Shown: positions 48,294 through 60,058, counted from the first letter of the stretch. The stretch: DNA of 64,000 bases from Prevotella sp. (GCA_022769285.1 JALEKD010000032.1:1-64000), one strand, 5' to 3'. Translations and numbers: made by a program. Notes: generated from the sequence alone by a model not told the origin.

Positions 48294-49991
48294 TCAATAA
48301 GCCTGGCGGTGTACGCCCTTGACGGCCCGCCCACTGGGGTCGTTCTGGCCGCGGAACGAGGCATCCCAGGCCAGCGCCTCGGCTGTAGAGCAAGCCACAC
48401 TGGGTACGCTGGGCACGCTGAGGGCCGCGCTGTCACTATGGAAGTGTTCCTCGAAGATGCGGCGATAGTAGTACTCTTCCTTATTCTGCGGCGTGTGTAT
48501 CGGGAAGCGCTCTGCGGCATGCGCCATCTCCTCGTCCGACACAGCCTGAGCCGTCATCTGCTTGAGGGTGTCTATCCACGAGTAGCCCACACCATCGCTA
48601 AACTGCTCTTTCTGCCGCCAGGCTATCTCCTGGGGCAGCAAGTCGGCAAAGGCTTCACGGAGAATACGTTTCTCCATGGTGTCGCCAGGACACATCTTGG
48701 CCTCGGGGTTGAGCCGCATGGCCACATCCAGGAACTCGCGGTCTAAGAAGGGCACACGGCCCTCGACGCCCCACGCCGCCAAGCTCTTATTGGCCCGCAG
48801 ACAGTCGTACTGGTACAGCTTGCTCAACTTGCGGACCGTCTCCTCATGGAAAGCACGTGCCGAGGGAGCCTTGTGAAAGTAGAGGTAGCCGCCGAAAATC
48901 TCGTCGGCACCCTCGCCCGAGAGCACCATCTTGATGCCCATCGACTTGATGACCCTGGCCAGCAGGTACATGGGGGTCGAGGCCCGCACAGTGGTAACAT
49001 CGTAGGTCTCGATGAAGTAGATTACATCTCTCAGGGCATCCAGTCCCTCCTGGATGGTATAGTTTATCTCGTGGTGCACGGTTCCTATATAGTCGGCCAC
49101 CAGTCGGGCCTTGGCCAAGTCGGGCGCCCCGCGAAGTCCTACGGCAAACGAGTGGAGCCGGGGCCACCAGGCACGGGTCCGGCCGCCCTCTTCGACACGG
49201 CGCTCAGAGTAACGGGCAGCCACGGCAGAGATGATAGAACTGTCCAGGCCACCGCTGAGCAGCACGCCATAAGGGACATCGCTCATAAGTTGGCGGCGCA
49301 CAGCCGACTGGAGTGAGTCGCGTACGGCCGAAACGCTGGCACCGTTGTGGGCCACGTTGGCATATATCATCCAGTCGCGACGGTAGTAGCGTTTCATACT
49401 ACCAGTGGGACTCCAGTAGTAGTGGCCGGGCAGGAAGGGCTCATAGTGGTCGCACTGGCCCTCGAGGGCCTTGAGTTCGCTGCCCACATAGATACGGCCG
49501 GCATCATCGTACCCTATATATAAAGGTATAACGCCAATGGGGTCGCGGGCTATGAGGAAGCGGTCGCGCTGGTGGTCGTAGAGGACAAAGGCAAAGATGC
49601 CCGACAGGCGTTCTACCATCCGGCAGATGTCCTGGTCGGTGGGCTCATGGCCATCGGCATACAGGTCGCGGTACAAGGCCAGGATGGGTTCGCAGTCGCT
49701 ACCCGTCTGGAACCGATATGCACTGCCGTACTGGGCGCGCAGTTCCCGATGATTGTATATCTCGCCGTTAACGGCCAGCACCTGCTCACGGTCGGGGGCA
49801 TATAGTGGTTGCCGGCCCGACTCGGGGTCTACTATCGCTAACCGCTCGTGGGCCAGGATGGCCGATCCACCACAGTAGATGCCGCTCCAGTCGGGGCCGC
49901 GGTGTCTTATCTTCTGGCTCATACGAAGGGCTTTCTGGCGCAGGGCGTCAGTCTGGGTGCCGATATCAAGAATGGCTACTATTCCACACAT
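48294..49991 (-). CDS. asnB: Asparagine synthase B (glutamine-hydrolysing)
   Basis: MCGIVAILDIGTQ (Cys2 GATase II), LAHERLAIVDPESGRQPLY, VLLSGGLDSSIISAVAARYS, LSGEGADEIFGGYLYF. Confidence 0.95.
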   Translation of the reverse strand: MCGIVAILDIGTQTDALRQKALRMSQKIRHRGPDWSGIYCGGSAILAHERLAIVDPESGRQPLYAPDREQVLAVNGEIYNHRELRAQYGSAYRFQTGSDCEPILALYRDLYADGHEPTDQDICRMVERLSGIFAFVLYDHQRDRFLIARDPIGVIPLYIGYDDAGRIYVGSELKALEGQCDHYEPFLPGHYYWSPTGSMKRYYRRDWMIYANVAHNGASVSAVRDSLQSAVRRQLMSDVPYGVLLSGGLDSSIISAVAARYSERRVEEGGRTRAWWPRLHSFAVGLRGAPDLAKARLVADYIGTVHHEINYTIQEGLDALRDVIYFIETYDVTTVRASTPMYLLARVIKSMGIKMVLSGEGADEIFGGYLYFHKAPSARAFHEETVRKLSKLYQYDCLRANKSLAAWGVEGRVPFLDREFLDVAMRLNPEAKMCPGDTMEKRILREAFADLLPQEIAWRQKEQFSDGVGYSWIDTLKQMTAQAVSDEEMAHAAERFPIHTPQNKEEYYYRRIFEEHFHSDSAALSVPSVPSVACSTAEALAWDASFRGQNDPSGRAVKGVHRQAY

Positions 49992-50188
49992 ATTTATATT
50001 ATTAAAGGTTTATCCTGTATCGTCCGCCGTATCAGTTAGCCACGCACAGTTCATGTCGAAATGTCGTATTGCTACAATAACAACAGTAACGATTTCACTT
50101 TGTCACTTATTTACTGCAAAAGTAGTTCATTTTATCATTATTATCCATATAACGGCTACGAATTGATTTTTCAAAATCGTCAAAATAT

Positions 50189-50229
50189 TCATATTGTAAG
50201 CCACGACTGTCACAGCGCTTACAATATGA
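50189..50229. promoter_or_regulatory. 13-bp inverted repeat, candidate operator in the asnB-dapF divergent intergenic region
   Basis: TCATATTGTAAGC-N15-GCTTACAATATGA. Confidence 0.5.
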
Positions 50230-50365
50230 CACAAAAAGAGCATAGTTTGCTTATAAAGTGTAATTTTAGCATAAATAAAAGATAAAATAACATTATTGGT
50301 GGTAGTATTCATGTAATTATCTGTAATTTTGCAGTCAGGAAAATAAGTTTTTAGCCATTACAGCG

Positions 50366-51208
50366 ATGACAAATCATCCCACGATACACTTCACCAAGAT
50401 GCACGGAGCCGGCAACGACTACATCTATGTAGACTCCAGCCGCTACCACATACCCGACCCCACGGCGACGGCACGCCTATGGAGCGACCGCCATACCGGT
50501 ATAGGGAGCGACGGGCTGGTGCTGATAGGCCAGCCGTCGATAATGAGCGGGGCCGACTTCTCCATGCGCATCTTCAACGCCGACGGCTCGGAAGCCATGA
50601 TGTGCGGCAACGCCAGCCGGTGTATAGGTAAGTATCTATATGAGCGCGGCCTAACTACCAAGACCGCCATACGGCTCGAGACACTATCGGGGGTAAAGAC
50701 CCTGATGCTCACCCTGTCGGCCAACAGGCGCTCGGTAGAAAGCGTCACGGTAGACATGCTGCAACCCACCCTCCACTGCGCTGCGCAGTACGATGAGCAG
50801 GTGGGAGTTGATGCCCTTCGAGAGATAGGGCATCCTTTGTTTGTGTCCATGGGTAACCCCCACTGCGTTATCTTCGTAGACGACCTGAGCCGGGTGGACA
50901 TCGCGCGCGAGGGTGCCCGCCTGGAGCGCTACGCGGCTTTCCCCCAGCGATGCAACATCGAGTTTGCCCAACTCACGGAGCCGGCCACCCTGCGCACCCG
51001 GGTATGGGAGCGTGGGTCGGGCATCACCATGGCCTGCGGCACCGGGGCCTGCGCCACGGCCGTAGCCGCTGCCACCTTAGGTATAGCCCCACGCCAGAGC
51101 CGCATCGTGATGGATGGCGGCACACTCACCATAGATTGGCAAGCCGACGACCATGTCATGCTCAGCGGGCCCGCCGCCTTTGTCTTCGAGGGCGACATCG
51201 CTCTCTGA
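50366..51208 (+). CDS. dapF: Diaminopimelate epimerase
   Basis: [54 protein letters not shown]. Confidence 0.95.
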   Translation: MTNHPTIHFTKMHGAGNDYIYVDSSRYHIPDPTATARLWSDRHTGIGSDGLVLIGQPSIMSGADFSMRIFNADGSEAMMCGNASRCIGKYLYERGLTTKTAIRLETLSGVKTLMLTLSANRRSVESVTVDMLQPTLHCAAQYDEQVGVDALREIGHPLFVSMGNPHCVIFVDDLSRVDIAREGARLERYAAFPQRCNIEFAQLTEPATLRTRVWERGSGITMACGTGACATAVAAATLGIAPRQSRIVMDGGTLTIDWQADDHVMLSGPAAFVFEGDIAL

Positions 51209-51282
51209 CCCATTCCCACACAGAGGCCAGCAGCCATCAGCGCGGCCAACATTCATACCGGATATTATAATGATGTATATAT

Positions 51283-52515
51283 ATGGCATTAGTTAACGAA
51301 CACTTTCTGAAACTATCCAACAATTACCTTTTCGCAGACATAGCCAAGAAGGTAAACGCCTTCAAGGTTTCGCACCCCAAGGCCGAAGTTATCAGCCTGG
51401 GAATAGGCGATGTAACTCAGCCGCTGTGCCCGGCCGTCATCGAGGCCATGCACCGTGCCGTAGACGAAATGGCTGTCAAGGCCACTTTCCGTGGCTACGG
51501 ACCTGAGCACGGCTACGACTTTCTGCGCGAGGCCATCCTCAGGAACGACTTCCTCTCCCGCGGCATCCATCTGGATCCCAGCGAGATTTTTGTCAATGAC
51601 GGCGCCAAGAGCGATACCGGAAACATCCAGGAAATAGTGCGCTGGGACAACTCGGTGGGCGTTACCGACCCCATCTACCCCGTGTACATAGACTCTAACG
51701 CCATGATAGGACGTGCTGGCACCTTCTGCGATGGCCGATGGAGCAACGTCACTTACTTCCCATGCACAGCCGAGAACGGTTTCATCCCCCAGTTGCCCGA
51801 CCATCGTGTCGACATGATTTACCTGTGCTATCCTAACAACCCCACTGGCACCGTGCTGCCTAAAGAGGAACTGCGCAAGTGGGTCAACTACGCCCTGCAC
51901 AACGATGCTATCATTTTCTACGATGCTGCTTACGAGGCGTACATCCAGGACAACAGCATCCCCCACTCTATCTACGAAATCAAGGGTGCCCGCAAGTGCG
52001 CCATCGAGTTTCATAGCTACTCTAAGACGGCTGGCTTCACCGGTGTGCGCTGCGGCTACACGGTCATTCCCCATGAGCTGAAGGCCATTACCATTGACGG
52101 CCAGCAGACGGTAGAACTCAACCACCTATGGGAGCGCCGCCAGAGTACCAAGTTCAATGGCACCAGCTACATATCCCAGCGTGCTGCCGAGGCCACCTAT
52201 ACCCCCGAGGGCAAGGCCCAGACACGTGCCACCATAGACTACTACATGGGTAACGCCCGCATTATGACCGAGAACCTGCGCCGCATGGGCTTCCAGGTTT
52301 ACGGCGGCCAGAACGCGCCCTACCTCTGGGTGCGTACGCCCAATGGCGAGAGCAGCTGGCGCTTCTTCGAGCAGCTGCTCTACGGTGCCTCAGTGGTATG
52401 TACTCCCGGAGTGGGCTTCGGGCCCAGCGGAGAGGGCTACTTCCGCCTTACCGCCTTTGGCGAGCGCGGCAAGTGCGAGGAGGCCATGGACCGCATAGCC
52501 AAATGGATAGGCTGA
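51283..52515 (+). CDS. dapL: LL-diaminopimelate aminotransferase
   Basis: NYLFADIAKKVNAFKVSHPKAEVISLGIGDVTQPL, NPTGTVLPKEEL, EFHSYSKTAGFTGVRCGYTVIP. Confidence 0.95.
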   Translation: MALVNEHFLKLSNNYLFADIAKKVNAFKVSHPKAEVISLGIGDVTQPLCPAVIEAMHRAVDEMAVKATFRGYGPEHGYDFLREAILRNDFLSRGIHLDPSEIFVNDGAKSDTGNIQEIVRWDNSVGVTDPIYPVYIDSNAMIGRAGTFCDGRWSNVTYFPCTAENGFIPQLPDHRVDMIYLCYPNNPTGTVLPKEELRKWVNYALHNDAIIFYDAAYEAYIQDNSIPHSIYEIKGARKCAIEFHSYSKTAGFTGVRCGYTVIPHELKAITIDGQQTVELNHLWERRQSTKFNGTSYISQRAAEATYTPEGKAQTRATIDYYMGNARIMTENLRRMGFQVYGGQNAPYLWVRTPNGESSWRFFEQLLYGASVVCTPGVGFGPSGEGYFRLTAFGERGKCEEAMDRIAKWIG

Positions 52516-52692
52516 CATCCCGGCGACAGTAAAATAAACGGACACAGCTGAGCCTGTGACGTTTTTTTTTCAGTACCTTTGCACGCGGCAGCACCCCCAC
52601 AGGCATCAGTCTTACCGCTGCCACCGCGTCGCGGCATTATATAACCGATATAAAAATACATAGATATTCTAACACAAAGATTTTAGGAGACA

Positions 52693-54882
52693 ATGGCAAA
52701 TTTGAGATTTGAGGTTGTGGCAGAGGCGTTCCGCAAGCGCCCTGTCGAAGTGGCTGCCCCGAAGCAGCGCCCGTCCGAATTTTTCGGAAAGTATGTTTTC
52801 AACCGTGCCAAGATGTACAAGTATCTGCCCGCAGACGTCTACGCCAAGCTGACAGACGTGATAGACCATGGCACGCGGCTGGATCGCTCCATCGCCGATG
52901 CTGTGGCAGCCGGCATGAAGCAATGGGCGCAAGAGAATGGCGTTACCCACTACACCCACTGGTTCCAGCCACTTACCGAGGGCACAGCCGAGAAGCACGA
53001 TGCCTTTGTGGAGCACGACGGAAAGGGCGGCATGATAGAGGAGTTTACCGGTAAGCTACTCGTACAGCAGGAGCCCGATGCCTCCAGCTTCCCCTCTGGC
53101 GGCATCCGCAACACCTTCGAGGCCCGTGGCTACTCAGCCTGGGATCCCACATCGCCTGTATTCATCATAGACGACACTCTCTGCATCCCCACGATATTCA
53201 TCTCGTACACCGGCGAGTCGCTGGACTACAAGGCGCCCCTGCTGCGTGCGCTGCGAGCCGCAGACGAGGCCGCCACGAGCGTGGCCCGTTACTTCTATCC
53301 CGACGTAAAGAAGACACAGGCCAACCTGGGCTGGGAGCAGGAGTACTTCCTGGTCGACGAGGGCCTCTACTATGCCCGGCCAGACCTCATGCTCACCGGC
53401 CGAACCCTCATGGGACACGACTCGGCCAAGAACCAGCAGATGGACGACCACTATTTCGGCATAATTCCCGAACGCGTGCAAGCCTTTATGAAAGACCTGG
53501 AGAACAAGGCCCTCGAACTGGGCATACCGTGTAAGACCAGACACAACGAGGTGGCTCCTAACCAGTTCGAGCTGGCTCCCATATTCGAGGAGTGTAACTT
53601 GGCGGTAGACCACAACATGCTTATCATGTCACTGATGAAGAAAGTGGCCCGTAGGCATGGTTTCCGCGTGTTGCTGCATGAGAAGCCATTCGCCGGGATT
53701 AACGGCTCAGGTAAGCACAACAACTGGAGCCTCTCTACCGATACGGGCGTGCTGCTCCATGCCCCTGGCAAGAGTGCCGAGGACAACCTGCGCTTCGTGG
53801 TGTTCATTGTCGAGACGCTGATGGGCGTGTACCGTCACAACGGACTCATCAAGGCATCGATAATGAGTGCCACCAACGCACACCGACTGGGTGCCAACGA
53901 GGCGCCACCCGCCATTATCTCCAGTTTCCTGGGTCGCCAGCTCTCTGACCTGCTCGAGCACATCGTCAAAGCAGACAAGGACGATCTCTTCTCCATGAAG
54001 GGCAAGCAGGGCATGAAGCTCGACATTCCTGGAATACCTGAACTGCTCATTGACAACACCGACCGTAACCGTACCTCACCCTTCGCCTTTACGGGCAACC
54101 GCTTCGAGTTCCGCGCCGTAGGCTCCGAGGCCAACTGCGCATCGGCTATGATAGCCCTCAACGGCGCTGTGGCCGAGGCCCTCAACAACTTCAAGACACG
54201 GGTAGACGCTCTCATCGCTAAGGGTGAGGACAAGATAAGCGCCATCATCGACGTGGTACGCGAGGACATCACTACCTGCCAGCCCATACACTTCGATGGC
54301 AACGGATACTCGGACGAGTGGATAGCCGAGGCCAAGCGCCGCGGTCTGGACTGCGAGACCAGCTGCCCCGTGATATTCGACCGCTACCTGGACGAGGCCA
54401 GCGTCAAGATGTTTGAGTCTCTCAACATCATGAAGCGCAACGAGCTCGAAGCCCGAAACGAGGTTAAGTGGGAAACGTACACCAAGAAGATACAGATAGA
54501 GGCTCGCGTGATGGGCGACCTGTCCATGAACCACATCATACCCGTGGCTACGCACTACCAGAGCCAGTTGGCTAAGAACGTGGAAAACATGTACGCCATA
54601 TTCAGTGCCGACGAGGCTGCCCAGCTCACCGCCCGCAACAAGAAAATTATCAAGGAGATAGCTGAGCGCACCCAGATAATAGAGACGGGTGTCGAGGAAC
54701 TGGTTAACGCCCGCAAGGTGGCCAACAAGATAGCCGATGAGCGCACCAAGGCCGTGGCCTATCACGACACGGTGGCTCCCAAGATGGAGGAGATACGCTA
54801 CCAGATAGACAAGCTCGAACTCATCGTGAGCGATGAGCTCTGGACACTGCCTAAGTACCGCGAGATGCTCTTCATACGCTAA
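52693..54882 (+). CDS. glnN: Glutamine synthetase type III
   Basis: About 729 aa; THYTHWFQPLTEGTAEKHDAF, GGIRNTFEARGYSAWDP, EVAPNQFELAPIFEECNLAVDHN, LLHEKPFAGINGSGKHNNWSL. Confidence 0.95.
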   Translation: MANLRFEVVAEAFRKRPVEVAAPKQRPSEFFGKYVFNRAKMYKYLPADVYAKLTDVIDHGTRLDRSIADAVAAGMKQWAQENGVTHYTHWFQPLTEGTAEKHDAFVEHDGKGGMIEEFTGKLLVQQEPDASSFPSGGIRNTFEARGYSAWDPTSPVFIIDDTLCIPTIFISYTGESLDYKAPLLRALRAADEAATSVARYFYPDVKKTQANLGWEQEYFLVDEGLYYARPDLMLTGRTLMGHDSAKNQQMDDHYFGIIPERVQAFMKDLENKALELGIPCKTRHNEVAPNQFELAPIFEECNLAVDHNMLIMSLMKKVARRHGFRVLLHEKPFAGINGSGKHNNWSLSTDTGVLLHAPGKSAEDNLRFVVFIVETLMGVYRHNGLIKASIMSATNAHRLGANEAPPAIISSFLGRQLSDLLEHIVKADKDDLFSMKGKQGMKLDIPGIPELLIDNTDRNRTSPFAFTGNRFEFRAVGSEANCASAMIALNGAVAEALNNFKTRVDALIAKGEDKISAIIDVVREDITTCQPIHFDGNGYSDEWIAEAKRRGLDCETSCPVIFDRYLDEASVKMFESLNIMKRNELEARNEVKWETYTKKIQIEARVMGDLSMNHIIPVATHYQSQLAKNVENMYAIFSADEAAQLTARNKKIIKEIAERTQIIETGVEELVNARKVANKIADERTKAVAYHDTVAPKMEEIRYQIDKLELIVSDELWTLPKYREMLFIR

Positions 54883-54919
54883 CAGGACATTACGGGCAAG
54901 CATTGGCTGCCTTAAAATA

Positions 54920-54972
54920 AAAGCGAACCGGAAACTGGTGTTACTGCCAGGTTTCTGGTTCGCTTTCTTTTT
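54920..54972 (+). terminator. Intrinsic terminator of GSIII
   Basis: AAAGCGAACC-g-GAAAC...GTTTC-t-GGTTCGCTTT then cTTTTT. Confidence 0.85.
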
Positions 54973-55017
54973 AAACGCTGTGGTTATCGCTATACCATGA
55001 GAACTTGCCCATAGTAC

Positions 55018-55779
55018 TTAGGGCAGGGGCTCCCCGTGACGCAGGCGGGTAACACGCGCCTTGTGTATATTCAGCAGGGCGTTAGTGGGCAGGGCACTCT
55101 TCTGTTCTGCCAGCATGGGACGTCCCAGGTAGCCCATACACCCCCTGGCAGCAGCTAAGAAGGCAGCGCGGCGGGCATAGCCCTTGTCTGTGAGCAGTAT
55201 TTTCAGGAAGATGGGGGTTCGCCCACTTTTACCCATGTAGACGGCCACACAGTGGGTAAACCGCCCGAGGCAAGGCTTGGCCACGGGAAAGTCTACGATA
55301 TACACCGAGTCTGCATGGCCCCACTGCATGGCCTCGGCACCGCCCATCCGCGTTACTGGGATGGCTGACAGCGAAGCCCTGTCGCCGCCCTCCTGGGCCA
55401 CGGCTACCTCTATCTCATCGGCAACCTGTTTCTGGCAACAGGCAAAGGCCATGTCGAGCGTGGTGTCTACCTTGCTGCGGACAAATATCAGATAGGGATA
55501 TAGTATCATGCACTCCTTGTCTTTGCTCAGAGCCGTCGCACTGTACAGATACCGCCCTCTGTTGCCCGCAAGCGGGCTTTTCCAAGTGTCATTGGGGGCA
55601 TACTCCATCAGATTCATGGCATCTGTTCCACCGACAAACCCCGTGGGCACAGCCGTGTTTACTCCAAACACACTATCGTTATACACTGCTAACTGGCGGA
55701 GCCACTGGCCCCCTACACACTTTGCCGATACGGCCATCGTGAACAGCCCCATCAAGGCGATGACAAGAAGTCTTTTCAT
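55018..55779 (-). CDS. Secreted hypothetical protein
   Basis: Signal peptide MKRLLVIALMGLFTMAVSAKC; no recognised domain. Confidence 0.6.
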   Translation of the reverse strand: MKRLLVIALMGLFTMAVSAKCVGGQWLRQLAVYNDSVFGVNTAVPTGFVGGTDAMNLMEYAPNDTWKSPLAGNRGRYLYSATALSKDKECMILYPYLIFVRSKVDTTLDMAFACCQKQVADEIEVAVAQEGGDRASLSAIPVTRMGGAEAMQWGHADSVYIVDFPVAKPCLGRFTHCVAVYMGKSGRTPIFLKILLTDKGYARRAAFLAAARGCMGYLGRPMLAEQKSALPTNALLNIHKARVTRLRHGEPLP

Positions 55780-56240
55780 AAGCGATAAGTTTTACAAGTC
55801 AGTTAATTCGCGTTATTAACACGAAGATAGCGGATAAACTGATACGCCATGCTATTTCTGTTGTTTTTTTAGCAAATATTAACACAGCGATAACTTCCTG
55901 TAATCCATTGGCACACATTGTGGTAAAAGAAGACAGCATGCCCATCCAGACGGTCATTGCCCCGAAGTCGGCGATGGCCACGATGGCGGTTCTAAGGTTT
56001 GGAATGTAGGTTTGGTGGTTGCAGATGACCGTACGCAACCCCAGTATGTACATTCAAAGACTCAGGATGGAGCCTGTGGTAGCGACAGCACGTATAGAAT
56101 AGTACTAACTGAGCGTCACGAATTTGCCCTGCCGACGGAGCCACCACCTGTTTTATTTGAAAATTATAGCCCCCTCATGGCCGAGGTTTAGTATTTTATT
56201 ATTACTTTTGTAGCAAAGAGAATCACAAATACCGCAAGAC

Positions 56241-57605
56241 ATGAAAAGACAGAAGAAATATCTGCTCGAAGAAGACCAGATACCCGAGCAGTGGTACAAT
56301 ATCCAGGCCGACATGCCCAATAAGCCGCTGCCGCCCCTGAACCCACAGACACACGAGCCCCTCAAGGCCGAGGACTTGGCCCACATCTTCAACATGGAGT
56401 GCAGCCGACAGGAGCTGGACACCGAGCACGCGTGGATAGACATCCCCGAGGAGGTGAGGGATATGTATAAGTACTACCGGTCTACCCCGCTGGTTCGCGC
56501 CTACGCCCTGGAGAAAGCCCTGGACACTCCGGCCCACATATACTTCAAGAATGAGAGCGTCAACCCGCTCGGCTCGCACAAGATAAACTCTGCCCTGCCC
56601 CAGTGTTACTACTGCAAGAAAGAGGGAGTGACCAATGTGACCACCGAGACGGGTGCCGGACAGTGGGGAGCCGCCCTGTCGTATGCCGCCAAGATATTCG
56701 GATTGGAGGCAGCCGTGTACCAGGTCAAGATAACCATGAAGCAGAAGCCCTACCGTTCTATCCTGATGCGCACCTTTGGCGCCACGGTCGAGGGGTCGCC
56801 CTCGATGTCTACACGGGCCGGCAAGAACATCATAACGCGCGATCCCCTCAACCCTGGGTCGCTTGGAACGGCCATATCCGAGGCCGTGGAGCTGGCCATG
56901 CAGACACCCAACTGCAAGTACACCCTCGGGTCGGTACTCAACCACGTGGGCCTGCACCAGACTGTCATCGGCCTGGAGGCCGAGAAGCAGATGGCCATGG
57001 CTGAGGAATATCCCGACACGGTGATAGCCTGCTTCGGTGGCGGCAGCAACTTCGGCGGTATCGCCTTCCCATTCATGCGCCACACCATCCGCGATGGCCG
57101 CAAGACCGACTTTATAGCCGCCGAGCCCGAGAGCTGTCCTAAACTCACCCGCGGCAAGTTCGAGTACGACTTTGGCGACGAGGCCGGTTACACACCGCTG
57201 CTGCCCATGTACACCTTGGGCCACGAGTTCAAGCCGGCTAACATCCACGCCGGCGGTCTGCGTTACCATGGCGCCGGCATGATCATATCGCAGCTCATCA
57301 AGGACGGCTACATGCACGGAGTAGACATCCCGCAGTTAGAGAGCTTCCAGGCCGGTATTCTCTTCTCTCGCACCGAGGGCATCGTACCTGCCCCCGAGAG
57401 CTGTCACGCCATCGCGGCCACTATCCGCGAGGCCCTCAGGTGCAAAGAGGCTGGCGAGCCGAAGACTATCCTCTTCTGTCTGAGCGGCCATGGTCTGATA
57501 GACATGCCGTCGTACGACAGCTATCTCAATGGCGACCTGCAGAACTATACATTAAGCGACGAGGAACTGCAACACTATCTGGATCAGGTGCCCAAAGTGC
57601 TGTAA
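56241..57605 (+). CDS. TrpB-like pyridoxal-phosphate-dependent enzyme (TrpB2 type)
   Basis: RSTPLVRAYALEKAL, YFKNESVNPLGSHKINSALPQCYY, TETGAGQWGAALSYAA, ACFGGGSNFGGIAFPF; N-terminal extension typical of TrpB2. Confidence 0.92.
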   Translation: MKRQKKYLLEEDQIPEQWYNIQADMPNKPLPPLNPQTHEPLKAEDLAHIFNMECSRQELDTEHAWIDIPEEVRDMYKYYRSTPLVRAYALEKALDTPAHIYFKNESVNPLGSHKINSALPQCYYCKKEGVTNVTTETGAGQWGAALSYAAKIFGLEAAVYQVKITMKQKPYRSILMRTFGATVEGSPSMSTRAGKNIITRDPLNPGSLGTAISEAVELAMQTPNCKYTLGSVLNHVGLHQTVIGLEAEKQMAMAEEYPDTVIACFGGGSNFGGIAFPFMRHTIRDGRKTDFIAAEPESCPKLTRGKFEYDFGDEAGYTPLLPMYTLGHEFKPANIHAGGLRYHGAGMIISQLIKDGYMHGVDIPQLESFQAGILFSRTEGIVPAPESCHAIAATIREALRCKEAGEPKTILFCLSGHGLIDMPSYDSYLNGDLQNYTLSDEELQHYLDQVPKVL

Positions 57606-57755
57606 GCAACCCCACCACCCACAATCGAGTAGGAGGTAAATACTAATAGCAGGTGTTTATCTCCTACTTTCGTATTTTGCGTACATGCGGTTCCGCATAC
57701 GGTGGTTCCTATTTTGGGTGCCATTCGAGATATTCGCCCATTAAAGCTTTTTATA

Positions 57756-60056
57756 CTACAGTCGACGTTGCTCAGCGTTGCCCGCTCCGGTGCCACGGAA
57801 CTTACTATGCGTACTATTGAAATTATAGCTCACCGTAAGTTCCACTTTACGCACAGTATTGTTGCCTACGCTCCAATTGAGCACATCGGCTGTCTGCATC
57901 CACTTACGGTTAGAGTAGGTGTTAAGCAAGTCGGTCACCGCCAGATTCAGATTCCACTTGTTTTTGGCCAATGCCTTCGACACATTCATATCTACCCTAA
58001 ACTGCTGGTGGCTGGTATTCAACCCGTCGTGTGCTAAAGACGAATACAAAATGTTGAAAAAGACAAAAGTACTCTTAGGCAGTACCACCATATTCTTAAT
58101 TGACGCACTATAGAGAGGCTTGTTGAACTTTCTACCTTGGTATGTAATAAACTGCTGACTATAGGAAGCCTCAACCGTAGGACGCCAAGCACCTACCTGA
58201 AAGCCATAGGCAGCACCAAGCGACAAACTTTTATAGATATGCAGATTGAACGTACGCAGAGCCAAAACAGAGTCGGCTTGCTCTAATGGAAAATAAGAAG
58301 TAAGCAGATGATTGCGACTATATCTACCACTGGCGGTAATCTTCAGCTTACCCAAGCTGGCCACCAGTCCCAATTTGTGGACATTGGCGCTGCGCAGCAA
58401 CGGATTTCCCACTTTATAAACATAGTCCGACACAAAACTTGTAGAATTGTTAAGTTGCTGGTATGTGGGACGCGCCACGCTATAATCGTAAGAAAGAGAC
58501 ACCCGGTTGCCACCTTTGGTATATGACACTACTACAGACGGATATAGAAGTGTGCTGGTGTAACTGGCATCGGCATCATATCTATTGTTTGAATAGTAAT
58601 TGAAATTGACATGTTCCGCTCGCAGACCCAAAGAGAGCGAAAAGTTTTTCAGTCTGACATAACCATCCCAGAACAGTGCATAGTTATTCTGCTCAGACAC
58701 ACTCTTACTGCTGCTCATGGCGGTCTGTAGCGTACCCACAATGCCATTATCTGACTCCATTCTGGTACGCGATGCCTCGCCACCTATCTTCATATCCATG
58801 CCCCATAGAGGAAAGCCGTATATCGCCTTACCTGCATACAGCCACGAGTTGAAATGATTTGTTTCCAACAGAGTTTTCTCCTCATTGGCAAAGTTCTTGT
58901 TCTGACCATATAAACCATTGATGTAAAGCATATCTACATCCGTCTGAAACAGCCTACGTTTGGACATTTCATGACGATAATATCCATTGACCAAATGATA
59001 GTTCTGCCGTATGGAGTAGTCGGCATTCCAGCCACGCGCTAATCTCCGGCTGTCATTATAAAAACTCTCTGTCAGGGCTGTACCGCTACAAACATTCTGG
59101 TTGGGATGTAGCATATAGACATATTTGAAGCCAGCCGACACACCATTATCCGCTGTATAGTTGATGCCCATAGTCCCTCCCAATTGCGATATTTTATTAT
59201 TAGCATCATTACGACTGGCTACCGAACGCTTATCAAACGCCAAATATTCCTCACTACGCTCATGCAAAGCACTATAGGCATACTGAAGATTGCCGAAGAT
59301 ATCCCAGCGTTTCACACGATAGTTGAGGTCGGCAAAGGCTGCTTCGCCCACACGGTTCTGCCCTGTAAGCTGACCAAACAGCATGCCACTCCATCCATCG
59401 CCTTGTTTTCTGATGGTAGTAATACATATCACAGACTCTGTCCCTGACGGATATTCAGGCCCTGGCGCCATAATTATCTACACTTTCTTTATCTGAGAAG
59501 GCACTATTCGTTTTAGTTCCCCTTGTCGCAAGATACGTCGATTATCTACATAGTATATAGGGACCCCTCGCCCAAATACCTTGACACTATTGCCATCGGT
59601 CGTGATGAAAGGCAGCTGCCCAAGCATATCATTGAGAGTGCCCATTTTGGCTAATGGAGTTTGTTCTACATTGGCCACCAATCCCCTATTGTCAAAATGC
59701 ACAGCATCGGCCTTTACCACTACCTCTTTCAAAGCCGCCACCTCAGCCGTCAATAGGACATTACCCATATCTCCACCACCAACCACCTTGCACTCTTTAC
59801 TTTCATAACCCAGCATAGACACACGCACTAATGCCTCCTCGGGAACCTCACTTATCTCAAAGCTACCATCATCACCACCTGTTGTACCTTTTACAAAAGT
59901 AGTGTCCGGCAATGCGTATACCACCACATTAGTATAGGGCAAGGGGGAACCAGTACCCTGATCTACGATTTTTCCTTTAACCACACACTGTGCGCTCGCC
60001 AGTTGGGATACCATACCAAGCAGGCTCGTCACTAAGATCAACACATTTCTTTTCAT
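57756..60056 (-). pseudogene. Outer-membrane beta-barrel (TonB-dependent receptor-like) protein interrupted by one in-frame TAG
   Basis: Carboxypeptidase-like regulatory domain and plug (59478-60056) continue in the same frame after TAG into the barrel domain (KRIVPSQIKKV*IIMAPGPEYPSGTESVICITTIRKQGDGWSG). Confidence 0.8.
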
Positions 60057-60058
60057 GG

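Noticed and set aside
55800-56170. Short ORFs between the hypothetical secreted protein and the TrpB2-like gene
   Set aside because: Fragmentary, no start context or motif; probably non-coding.
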